Source: Verrucomicrobiota bacterium
Lineage (GTDB): Bacteria; Verrucomicrobiota; Verrucomicrobiia; Opitutales; Opitutaceae
Length of the DNA: 64,000 nt
Direction of reading: 5' to 3'
Assembly (NCBI GenBank): GCA_014584295.1
Contig: JACTNC010000053.1
Coordinates: 1 to 64,000 of the forward strand
Shown: one piece after another, positions 44,835-53,108 of the stretch
How positions within the stretch are numbered: position 1 is the first letter of the stretch
How the letters are laid out: the number at the start of each line of letters is the position of its first letter
The notes under the pieces: model-generated
Told to the model about the DNA's origin: nothing
Database searches by the model: none
What the model saw: only the letters and a program-made list of their open reading frames with translations
Made by a program: the position numbers and the translations under genes

Positions 44835-46277
44835 TCAGCGCGGATCCGCCTGTGGGATTTCTCTTTGCTCTACAATCTCCCACCCAGGCCGGTAAGTGCC
44901 GTGCAGGATTTGCTCCGCACCTGGTACGCCCGATTGCACGGACATGCCAGCTGCATTCCATTCGATCCGCTTGCGCGTCCGTATCGCCAGCACTCCGAGG
45001 AGAACGAGTTCCGTCAGGCGGGCACCGTGTTCAAACGCGCTGCTTGCCGAAGGTCCACCTTTGCAGGCATTGATCCAATCGCGATGATGCCCTTTCACCC
45101 GCGGGATTTCCGCCGGTGGCGTCTTTGCCTTCAATCGAAGAGATCTCGGAAAAATGCGAGGTGCCCCTCCACCCCCGTCGCACTCGATTGCACCCTTTTC
45201 ACCGAGGAAGAGCACGCCGCGCTGCGGCAGCGCAAATCCCTCAAGCTCCGGTTGCGAAGGTGGACGCAATCCGTTGTCGCGCCATGTGAGCATCAGCGGC
45301 GGACGCCCCTGCCTCTCCGGGAACCGATAGAAAACCGTCGTCGCTTGCGGAGCGACTTCGTCATCCCTCGGTCCCGCACCGAAGCCCTCGATGCTTGATG
45401 GCTCGTAGAGGTCCAGTCCCCAGGCGGCCGCATCCATGTCATGGCACCCCATGTCACCCAACCCCGCGCCGCCAAACGCCCAGAAATCCCTCCAGCCCAT
45501 GGGATGATAGGCCGGATGGTAGGCATAGCCCTCCCGGGGACCCAGCCAGAGATCCCAATCGAATCCCGAGGGAACCGCGGGGCGTTCCTTGGGCACGGAC
45601 ATCACAGCGGGATTCACCCGTCGAGCCGGGGACCACACGTGCACTTCGCGCACGACGCCGATCGTGCCCGCTCGCAGATGTTCGACCGTTTCCCTGATGC
45701 CATTGGTGGAGTGACCGTGATTGCCCATCTGCGTCGCCACACCGGTCTCCTGCGCGACCCTCGCCACGAGTCTTGCTTCACGGATGTTGTGCGTCAGCGG
45801 TTTCTCGCAGTAGACATGTTTGCCCGCGCGCATGGCCATGATCGAGATCAACGCATGCAGGTGATCCGGAGTGGAACACACAATCGCATCGACCCCGCGT
45901 TCTCGCTCCATGAGAACCCTGAAATCCGCATAGTCGGTGCAGCGCGAGGCGGTTCCCACGGTCTCATCATGTTTCTTGATCAGCTCCAACGCCGCCTTCC
46001 GACCGCCAAATCCCTTGTAGTAGGTGTGCTCCAGGCTGTAGTGCTCCGCGGGATCAGCCACGGCCACGATCTTCACATCCCCCTCGGCAAGCAGGAATCC
46101 GGCATTCTGCAGTCCTCGGCCACCGACGCCGACAAGCGCCACGGTCAGCATCTCACTCGGCGGTGTGTGCCCCGGCCCGCCGAGCAATCTTCGCGGCAGG
46201 AATTGAATCCCTGCTGTCAACGCCACCGCCCCGGTCGTCTTGAGGAACCTCCGCCGTGTGGAGTCGTTGATCTTCAT
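44835..46277 (-). CDS. Gfo/Idh/MocA-family oxidoreductase with Tat signal
   Basis: The 480-residue protein starts MKINDSTRRRFLKTTGAVAL, a clear twin-arginine signal (RRRFLK), so the folded, cofactor-loaded enzyme is exported. The Rossmann part follows (LTVALVGVGGRGLQNAGFLL), with CSTPDHLHALISIMA and YCEKPLTHN. The C-terminal half has GGAGLGDMGCHDMDAAAWGL. Periplasmic Gfo/Idh proteins are abundant in Planctomycetes and Verrucomicrobia and mostly uncharacterised. It overlaps the upstream gene (ATGA) and is last in the six-gene reverse operon. Confidence 0.92.
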   Translation of the reverse strand: MKINDSTRRRFLKTTGAVALTAGIQFLPRRLLGGPGHTPPSEMLTVALVGVGGRGLQNAGFLLAEGDVKIVAVADPAEHYSLEHTYYKGFGGRKAALELIKKHDETVGTASRCTDYADFRVLMERERGVDAIVCSTPDHLHALISIMAMRAGKHVYCEKPLTHNIREARLVARVAQETGVATQMGNHGHSTNGIRETVEHLRAGTIGVVREVHVWSPARRVNPAVMSVPKERPAVPSGFDWDLWLGPREGYAYHPAYHPMGWRDFWAFGGAGLGDMGCHDMDAAAWGLDLYEPSSIEGFGAGPRDDEVAPQATTVFYRFPERQGRPPLMLTWRDNGLRPPSQPELEGFALPQRGVLFLGEKGAIECDGGGGAPRIFPRSLRLKAKTPPAEIPRVKGHHRDWINACKGGPSASSAFEHGARLTELVLLGVLAIRTRKRIEWNAAGMSVQSGVPGAEQILHGTYRPGWEIVEQREIPQADPR

Positions 46278-47260
46278 TGCCCAAACGGAAGCGATGACAC
46301 GCGCTCGCGCAATGCCTTCCAGTCTGTATTGCCCTTCGGATCGCGTGGCGCAATGTGCAGCGACCACTCTTCGGTAAACGACGCCCGCTCTCCGGGACCC
46401 AGGTTCTCCACGGGTCCGATCGGCTCAATCTCCACAGCATTTGCTGAATCATACCAGATCGAAACGGAGTTGCCCGCGATCTCCCCGTAGGTCCTGTCCG
46501 CATACACCGGGAAACGCTTCGCAAACAACAGTCCACCCGGCTGGACGTAGGCCAGCCATCCCTCATTCGCATCGATCGCGAATTTCCGGAATCGGGGCTG
46601 CGATCGTATCAACAGCAGCCCCTCGCGCATTTCAACCGCGGCCTCCGGTTCCGGTCGGAAATCAATCGTATTCTTTCCTGAGAAGACAACGTACCCGAGT
46701 GGGTATCGGCTCTCGGGATTCAGCGGCACCACGCAGGTGCCACCGGGGGGAGCAAAGGTGCGACTCCAATGGAAGACACTACGCGGCTTTTCACCGCGAT
46801 TGATCATTGTCTGCGTGCAGCGCAACCGGGTGCCATCGGGTGCAAGCACAAAATCGCGTTGCAGCTGCAGCCCTGTCGCCGGATCGATTTCGCTCGAAAG
46901 ACGCCCAGCGCGATCCCCCGTGATCTCGGCCTTCCACTCTCCGCTCCATAGCACGGGATGCGGCGGCAACAGGTTTTCGGGGCCCACATCGAACCGCCCT
47001 CCGGGAAGCATCGATGCCCGCGTAAATCCTCGTTTCGGATCCGCGGGCGCCTGCTGCAGCGCTTCCTGCTCGTGAAAGCGATAACTGAGCACCCTCCCTC
47101 CCCGCAGGGGACCCAGGACCACGCGGGTCGTCGCATTGCTCAGCTCCAGGCATCCCTCTTCCCCTCCATGACGAACCCAGCGCACGCCCTCCTCCGCCCG
47201 CACGCCACAGGTGGCCAGCACGAATCCGATCACCCAAAATCTCAATAGAAGTGTCTTCAT
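46274..47260 (-). CDS. Secreted DUF4380-like (mutarotase-like fold) protein
   Basis: The 328-residue exported protein has a signal peptide (LLLRFWVIGFVLATCGVRA), then a beta-supersandwich pattern (RVVLGPLRGGRVLSYRFHEQ, GRFDVGPENLLPPHP, EITGDRAGRLSSEID, GLQLQRDFVLAPDGTRLRCT). This resembles DUF4380 proteins, which adopt a galactose-mutarotase-like fold and are usually found near glycan-degradation genes. Assignment is from motif memory only. It is overlapped by four bases on both sides in the operon. Confidence 0.75.
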   Translation of the reverse strand: MKTLLLRFWVIGFVLATCGVRAEEGVRWVRHGGEEGCLELSNATTRVVLGPLRGGRVLSYRFHEQEALQQAPADPKRGFTRASMLPGGRFDVGPENLLPPHPVLWSGEWKAEITGDRAGRLSSEIDPATGLQLQRDFVLAPDGTRLRCTQTMINRGEKPRSVFHWSRTFAPPGGTCVVPLNPESRYPLGYVVFSGKNTIDFRPEPEAAVEMREGLLLIRSQPRFRKFAIDANEGWLAYVQPGGLLFAKRFPVYADRTYGEIAGNSVSIWYDSANAVEIEPIGPVENLGPGERASFTEEWSLHIAPRDPKGNTDWKALRERVSSLPFGQ

Positions 47261-48894
47261 GGCACCTCATCCATCCATGCTTGCGGAAAAGGCGCAACGC
47301 CACTCCGATCCGCGCGACGTTTGGGAAACTGCTCTCCCAGATTCCGCCGCACGGGCATTTCTCCTCCGCCTGTCGCTTCAAGCATGTCGAACAGCTGCCG
47401 GTTGAGCGCTGCGGCGATTGATCGGCATTCGGGACGATTGATCAGATTCTGCTTTTCCAATGGGTCGGCCTGCAAATCGTAGAGTTCATCCAGATCCCAC
47501 ACACCATGAGGGTGAATGTACTTGTAGCGCTCTCCCCGGATTGCAAACAAGGTCGGCGTGTAGGGACCGTTCCACTCCCAATAGTATTCATAGAGGAAAT
47601 ACTCGCGCCACGGGACCTTTTCCCCTTTCGCCAGCTTGTAGAAGCTCCGACCGTCCATTGTATCCGGCGGATGGAGACCGGCAAACTCCAGAAGCGTCGG
47701 AGCGATATCGATATTTGCCACCATTTCCTCAATCCTCGTACCTGCCCGGAATTCCTCCGGGCAGCGCAAGAGCAATGGCACCTTGATCGAATCCTCGTAG
47801 GCCGTCCGTTTGTCGATCAGGCCGTGTTCTCCGAAATGAAATCCGTTGTCTCCCATGTAGACGACAAGGGTAGATTCGCCAAGCCCCCTCCGATCCAGCC
47901 AATCGAGAATCTTCCCGACGCTCTCATCGACCGCCAGCAGCGTTTCAAAATAGCGGCGCGCGTATTTTTCAACGGTGTAGTCGGGCACGTTATAACCGTA
48001 TTCAATCCCATGACGGCTGTTTCGTTGATCACGCACCCAGCGCGGCTTGTCCTGTTCGGGGGTTGAAGGAGCGACCGTTTCCGGCAAGGGAATCACCGCA
48101 TCGCGATAACGGCCGAGATGCCTGTCCGCGGCCACAAAATCCGAATGCACTGCCTTGTGACTCAGATAGAGAAGGAACGGTTTGTCCCCTTTTCTGCCGT
48201 TCAGCCATTCAAGCGCATAGTCAGTCAATTCATCTGTGATATAGCCCTTTTGTGGGACTCGCTTGCCATCCACATTGAAGCCGTCGTTCGTCGTCTGCGC
48301 CACCCGTCGCGTAACTCCCCTTCCATCCGCCCAATAGGTGCCCTGACCCTTGAAACTCACCCAATGGTCGAATCCCCTCTGGGGACTATCATCGTTGCCG
48401 CCCATGTGCCACTTTCCGATGAATGCGGTCTCGTATCCCGCCTCCTGCAGATACTGCGGAAAAAACACGAGCGAGGGATCAACGGGATTGTTGTTGTCGA
48501 TCACCTTGTGATTATGCGCGTAAAGTCCCGTCAGGATTGAAGCGCGACTCGGCGAGCAGAGTGAGGTCGTCACCAACGCATTCGCGCAATATACCCCCTC
48601 GCGCGCGAGGCGATCGAGTTGCGGCGTCTTCAGGACTGGATGGCCGAGGAATCCCATCGCGTCCGCCCGATGGTCATCCGTGAGGATAAAGACAATGTTC
48701 CGCGGTCGCATTCCATCGATATGCGGAAGCTTGGTCTCTGCTCCCAAGGCCTGCGACGCAATCATGCCAAGGAGGAGGGCCTTGCCCGCAGCGACACACG
48801 CCAATCGTCGCAGGCGATCACACCACCCTTCTCTCTTCTTGGAGGACCACATGTCAGCGTGATCCATTCCCTTCTCAGTCAGTTCAGTTTTCAT
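47257..48894 (-). CDS. Secreted sulfatase (Cys-type, FGly-dependent)
   Basis: The 545-residue protein has a signal (LACVAAGKALLLGMIASQAL), RNIVFILTDDHRADAMGFLG for the metal site, the maturation motif CSPSR with Cys113, and GKWHMGG. It resembles the N-sulfoglucosamine / choline-sulfatase-like glycan sulfatases. Several Mets lie near the start (48894, 48867, 48852); the first is used and overlaps the MFS stop by eleven bases. It sits mid-operon between the transporter and the DUF4380-like gene. Confidence 0.92.
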   Translation of the reverse strand: MKTELTEKGMDHADMWSSKKREGWCDRLRRLACVAAGKALLLGMIASQALGAETKLPHIDGMRPRNIVFILTDDHRADAMGFLGHPVLKTPQLDRLAREGVYCANALVTTSLCSPSRASILTGLYAHNHKVIDNNNPVDPSLVFFPQYLQEAGYETAFIGKWHMGGNDDSPQRGFDHWVSFKGQGTYWADGRGVTRRVAQTTNDGFNVDGKRVPQKGYITDELTDYALEWLNGRKGDKPFLLYLSHKAVHSDFVAADRHLGRYRDAVIPLPETVAPSTPEQDKPRWVRDQRNSRHGIEYGYNVPDYTVEKYARRYFETLLAVDESVGKILDWLDRRGLGESTLVVYMGDNGFHFGEHGLIDKRTAYEDSIKVPLLLRCPEEFRAGTRIEEMVANIDIAPTLLEFAGLHPPDTMDGRSFYKLAKGEKVPWREYFLYEYYWEWNGPYTPTLFAIRGERYKYIHPHGVWDLDELYDLQADPLEKQNLINRPECRSIAAALNRQLFDMLEATGGGEMPVRRNLGEQFPKRRADRSGVAPFPQAWMDEVP

Positions 48895-50263
48895 CACACA
48901 AGTGCTTTTCGGGATCCATCCACCACCAGCAAAGGCCGCCCGCAAAATACACCGCACCAGATATCCAGAACGTCAAAGCCCAGTCCCTCCCTGTGAAATC
49001 CAAAAGGAATCCGATCACGAGCGGCGACGCCGCGCCCCCAAAGGCGCTCATCATGTTCATGCCTCCAGAAATAGTTCCTGCAAACCGCCCGCCAACGTCC
49101 ATGCATGTGCTCCAGCTTACAGGCATCGTCAGGTCGTTGCAGAAACTGGCCAATCCCATCATCAGGATCGCAATCACCGGATCATTCACATGCAGCGAAC
49201 CCACCAGCATCACCGCCGCGCCTGTGAACCCCACCTGGGCCAACACCCGTCGCGCCATCGTCACACTCCGCAGCCACTTTGCCAACCGCGCAGCGATCAG
49301 CCCGGCCGCCAGGCAACCGAGCCCTCCCACAAACAGCGGGATGCCGGCAAAGATAGCCATGACCACCTTCTGCACGGTCTCCTGAGACATCCAGGTCGCA
49401 AACGCGCGCGTCAGGTTCTCCATGTGCATGTTCTGCTTGAGATCCACGCCGAGTGTCTCGCGGAGATAAGTCGGCAGCCAGGTCACATAGAACATCCATC
49501 CGTAGGCGAGGCAGAAATACTGAATCCAAAGCAGCCAGAGGCTTCTCGACCGCAGCAGCCGCCGCCAGGGCACCGGAGCGTTTTCCAGCCCCGCGGGCCT
49601 GGTCCCCTCGATGAGGAGCAGCTCCGCTGCGTTCACCTTTGGATGGTCCCGTGGACGATCGCGAAACACCCGATGAAACCACACCGCCCACACCACCCCC
49701 AGAAGGCCAAAGACGACGAAGGTATTTCGCCACGAAAGCCACGTCATCACCCAGATCACCATCAGCGGTGTCAGCGCACCTGCCCACCGCGCACTGAGCC
49801 ACATGATCGCCTGGGCCCTTGTGCGCTCCCCAGCGGGCAGCCAGTTCATGAAGGCTCGGGTGAGATTCGGAAAACAACCTGCCTCCCCTGCGCCAAACAG
49901 AAAACGCAGAACCACCAACGAGACTGCGTTCCAGGCATAGCCGGTCGCAGCAGTGAAAGTCGACCAGGCGACGACGATGCGCATCAGAACCTTGCGCGGG
50001 CCGATCCGGTCGCCAAGCCATCCTCCTGGAATCTCGAAAAGGGCATACGCAAGCGCAAAGGCAGAGAACGCCATGCCCAGCTCCACCGAAGTGAGCCCAA
50101 GGTCCTTCTGGATGTGAGGTGCCGCCTGCGCGATGCAGACCCGGTCCACATACGTGATGCCCGCCAGCACCACCGCCAGCATCACGACGCCATGCCGCAC
50201 ACGGCTCGGTGCCTCCCCTCTCGCGAGGGACCTCACCGCTTGGACCGAGCCATCCCGGCTCAT
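48884..50263 (-). CDS. MFS transporter, anion:cation symporter (hexuronate/galactonate) type
   Basis: About twelve hydrophobic segments are present, with VVLAGITYVDRVCIAQAAPH, the loop signature GGWLGDRIGPRKVLMRIVVA (Gly/Asp/Arg motif A) and RFLFGAGEAGCFPN. This is the ACS family that imports sugar acids such as glucarate, galactonate or hexuronates with protons. The ATG at 50263 gives MSRDGSVQAVRS and a 4-base overlap with the upstream gene; an earlier frame extension overlaps that gene and is unlikely. Its pairing with an enolase-superfamily gene points to a sugar-acid substrate. Confidence 0.9.
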   Translation of the reverse strand: MSRDGSVQAVRSLARGEAPSRVRHGVVMLAVVLAGITYVDRVCIAQAAPHIQKDLGLTSVELGMAFSAFALAYALFEIPGGWLGDRIGPRKVLMRIVVAWSTFTAATGYAWNAVSLVVLRFLFGAGEAGCFPNLTRAFMNWLPAGERTRAQAIMWLSARWAGALTPLMVIWVMTWLSWRNTFVVFGLLGVVWAVWFHRVFRDRPRDHPKVNAAELLLIEGTRPAGLENAPVPWRRLLRSRSLWLLWIQYFCLAYGWMFYVTWLPTYLRETLGVDLKQNMHMENLTRAFATWMSQETVQKVVMAIFAGIPLFVGGLGCLAAGLIAARLAKWLRSVTMARRVLAQVGFTGAAVMLVGSLHVNDPVIAILMMGLASFCNDLTMPVSWSTCMDVGGRFAGTISGGMNMMSAFGGAASPLVIGFLLDFTGRDWALTFWISGAVYFAGGLCWWWMDPEKHLCDEN

Positions 50264-51399
50264 TCGATCCATCCCTCCCCGCCGGTAAGCTCTTTCACCG
50301 CGTCCTCGTCGAGAGAGATGCCCAACCCGGGGTGACTGGGGATCTTCAACATCCCATCGGCATCCAAACGCCACGACTCCGTCACGATTTCGTCAACGAA
50401 CGGGCTGCCCGTCAGGTATTCGACGAAGTTTGAGGACGGAAGCGCCGACACCAGTTGCAGGTCAGCCGCGAGCCCCACCGCCGTGTTCCACCCATGCGGA
50501 ATCAATCTCACCCCATGCGCCTGCGCTGCCCAGCCGATTCTCCGCGATTCGCTCAGCCCACCCACCTTCGTCGCGTCAGGCTGCACGATGTCAAACGCCC
50601 CGGCAGCAAACCATGGATCAAAGGACTGCCGTCGCGTCATCACCTCCCCGCCCGCCACAGGAACCCTGGCATGCTCACGCAGGCGAACATAGTCTTGCAG
50701 GGCGTCCGGCTGCAGAGGTTCCTCGAACCAGGTAACATCGTATTCGGCCAGCATGGCGGCAGTCTGAAGTGCCCACTTGTATCCATTGCTCCAGTAGGCA
50801 TCACTGCCGCCGGCATCGACCATGAGTTGTGACTCCGGGCCGATCGCTTCGCGCGCTGCTGCCACAATGGATCGATCCAGCTGCGCGCTTTGCCGACCGA
50901 ATGGGCCCCATCCAATCTTGAAGGCCCTGAATCCCTGCGCCTTTACCGCAAGAAGGTGATCATGCAGTCTGCCGGGTTCATCCATAAGCAGTGAGGCATA
51001 CGGCTTCACCCTCTCCCTGCAGCGTCCCCCCAGCAGCCGCCCGACAGGCTGCCCGGTTGCCTTGCCAAGAAGATCCCACAACGCGATGTCGATACCGCTG
51101 ATGGCGTGAGTCAGCGTCCCTCCCCTCCCTAGCCAGAAGGAGTGCTGGTGGAGTTTCTCGCTGACGCGTTCGGGCTCAAGCGCGCTTTCACCTCGCCAGA
51201 GCGGCTCGAGAACCTTGAGCGCAGCCCGCACCAGTGCGTCGTTCGTGAATACACTGCCGAAGCCCACCGCGCCCTCCTCTGTGCGCACCGCGACAAGCGT
51301 GTGCACACAGTCCTCCGGCTTCAACTCATTGCTCCATCCGCCTTCAGGTGTCCTTCCTCTCAAGCCAGCACATCTGATGTCCCGTATTTTCATGATCAA
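50260..51399 (-). CDS. Enolase-superfamily (mandelate racemase subgroup) sugar-acid dehydratase-like
   Basis: The 379-residue enzyme carries the metal ligands D195 (LMVDAGGSD), E226 or E227 (WFEEPLQ) and E252 (PVAGGEVMT). It has the His/Asp dyad of the mandelate-racemase subgroup with H302 (IPHGWNTAVG) and D275 (IVQPDATKVGG). The Lys motif reads FKIGWG: the first Lys (161) is present and the second position is Gly rather than Lys. Such proteins dehydrate aldonic or aldaric acids. A start two codons later (51393) is possible. The gene next to it encodes a matching transporter. Confidence 0.9.
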   Translation of the reverse strand: MIMKIRDIRCAGLRGRTPEGGWSNELKPEDCVHTLVAVRTEEGAVGFGSVFTNDALVRAALKVLEPLWRGESALEPERVSEKLHQHSFWLGRGGTLTHAISGIDIALWDLLGKATGQPVGRLLGGRCRERVKPYASLLMDEPGRLHDHLLAVKAQGFRAFKIGWGPFGRQSAQLDRSIVAAAREAIGPESQLMVDAGGSDAYWSNGYKWALQTAAMLAEYDVTWFEEPLQPDALQDYVRLREHARVPVAGGEVMTRRQSFDPWFAAGAFDIVQPDATKVGGLSESRRIGWAAQAHGVRLIPHGWNTAVGLAADLQLVSALPSSNFVEYLTGSPFVDEIVTESWRLDADGMLKIPSHPGLGISLDEDAVKELTGGEGWIE

Positions 51400-51414
51400 T
51401 GATGTTTTCGGTGC

Positions 51415-52920
51415 TCACCTCCGTGCCGTGTGACGATCAAACAATCGTGCCCGGCGCTCATAAACGACCTGTGTATCGAGAGGAAAAATCGGCCGGGGGC
51501 AGCGCCTGTGTCCGAGGATCGGAAGGTTTGCGCTGGTCGCACCTGGCGCATCCACATCGACCATCCGTGTACACCACTCAGTAAACATGTGATGCTGGCA
51601 ATACGGTGACTTGATCACCACCGCATCGAATTGCCTCGGATCCTGACCATGGGCCCAGAAAAACGACCGATCGTACAGGTTTACCGCCTGCGAACTCATT
51701 ACGAACGTGAACGGACCCGACTCCAGCACCGCCGCGGGTCCGGCATACCACTCCTCCCCGAACGACTCGCTTCGAAAGGCTCGATCCGCCAGCAGTCTGA
51801 CCTGTCCGGTTCGTTCCAGGGGTGAAAACCGCCCACGATCGAGCGATCCCCCGATTGGCACGGTGATCGTTGCCCCCACTCCCGCAGCGAAGGCTGCTCG
51901 GACCGCCGGAGCATCCACGACGGGCGCAAGGACCGTGCGTGTATGCCCTGCCTCGGCGAGTGCCCGAACTATCGCATTGCCATCGCCCGAAGCCCCGGAG
52001 CTTGTGGCATCGGCCGCATCCACCAGTCCGACCGTCGCAGGCGCCGCTGCCGCGATCCGTGTCATCTCCTCAAGGCTGACCAAGGGAACCCGCATGCGTT
52101 CATGATGCCTCCAGAACTCATCGGCGAGCTTCAGCGCCTCTCGCTCGGCCTTTGCGGGATCGCCATCCGTGGTCACGCACGCGTAGCTCTGCAACTCCGG
52201 CACGTCAGTAAAGGGGTTGCCGATGAACATCGCTGCAGAAAGTCCTCCGGGCTCGGACTCTATTTCCGCGGCACGTCGGGTGCATTTACCAAAGGTACCG
52301 GTGGCTGTGATCAATTCCTCCCCCCTCACGAGAGCCGGAATCGCCACCTTTGCCGTCACTGGTCGAACGCCTCCATCCAACAGGCGCAGCAGCAGTCGCG
52401 CACTGCGTTCTCCCGTGCTGAAAAAATCAACATGAGGATAGGTGTGAAACGCCACGATCGCATCGGCATGTTCGTACATCCGGTCTGTTGGAATCCCATG
52501 CAGATCCATCGAAACCACCAGGGGCACTTGGTCGCCCACGAGTTTTCGTGTTTCCGACAGCAGGTAGCCTTCGGGATCCATTTCCTCCTCCGCCATCATT
52601 GCCCCGTGCATGCAAAAGTAGAGGCCGTCCACCGCCCCGGCATCCCGAATGGCCTGCAGCAACTCACCTGAAAGGCGCTTCCAATCCGGACCCGCCAGCG
52701 GTCCGCCAGATGTGATGGATAGGGCACTGAGCGAGGGAACAATTTCCACATCCGGGCGCGCATCCAGCACGCGCAATGCGCCACCGACCTCGTTTCTCAC
52801 ATTCCTGTGATAATGCAGCAAAGCCTCGTCGCTTCGCACAGCGAACGCGTCATGGCGACTCAGATGTGGGTTGAAGGTCGAGACCTCCTGCTTGCATTCA
52901 GCGATCAGGATGCGGGGCAT
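51415..52920 (-). CDS. M81-family metallopeptidase (MlrC-like)
   Basis: The 501-residue protein has the M81 N-terminal domain (RILIAECKQEVSTFNP, FCMHGAMMAEEEMDPEGYLL), metal-site residues in VSMDLHGIPTD and VAFHTYPHVDFF, and the C-terminal MlrC domain (VGLVDAADATSSGASGDGNA, QAVNLYDRSFFWAHGQDPRQ, VIKSPYCQHH). MlrC degrades linearised microcystin, but most relatives sit near sugar-acid genes and have no known substrate. The start at 52920 (MPRILIAECKQ) fits; six codons earlier is an alternative. It is first in the reverse operon. Confidence 0.9.
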   Translation of the reverse strand: MPRILIAECKQEVSTFNPHLSRHDAFAVRSDEALLHYHRNVRNEVGGALRVLDARPDVEIVPSLSALSITSGGPLAGPDWKRLSGELLQAIRDAGAVDGLYFCMHGAMMAEEEMDPEGYLLSETRKLVGDQVPLVVSMDLHGIPTDRMYEHADAIVAFHTYPHVDFFSTGERSARLLLRLLDGGVRPVTAKVAIPALVRGEELITATGTFGKCTRRAAEIESEPGGLSAAMFIGNPFTDVPELQSYACVTTDGDPAKAEREALKLADEFWRHHERMRVPLVSLEEMTRIAAAAPATVGLVDAADATSSGASGDGNAIVRALAEAGHTRTVLAPVVDAPAVRAAFAAGVGATITVPIGGSLDRGRFSPLERTGQVRLLADRAFRSESFGEEWYAGPAAVLESGPFTFVMSSQAVNLYDRSFFWAHGQDPRQFDAVVIKSPYCQHHMFTEWCTRMVDVDAPGATSANLPILGHRRCPRPIFPLDTQVVYERRARLFDRHTARR

Positions 52921-53108
52921 GGTCGAAGGCCTGCCCAAGCCTACCGCACCCAGCGCGCAAGGTCTTTGGGTGACATGGAAATCTGCATTGCGCCCACGGA
53001 ATCTCCCTCCGGGGAAACAACCTCTTCCGCGAAGGCCATGAGTTTTTCCGTCACCGGCGAAGACTCGCCGACGTCATTGCACGTATCATGTTAGGGAACT
53101 TCATCGTC

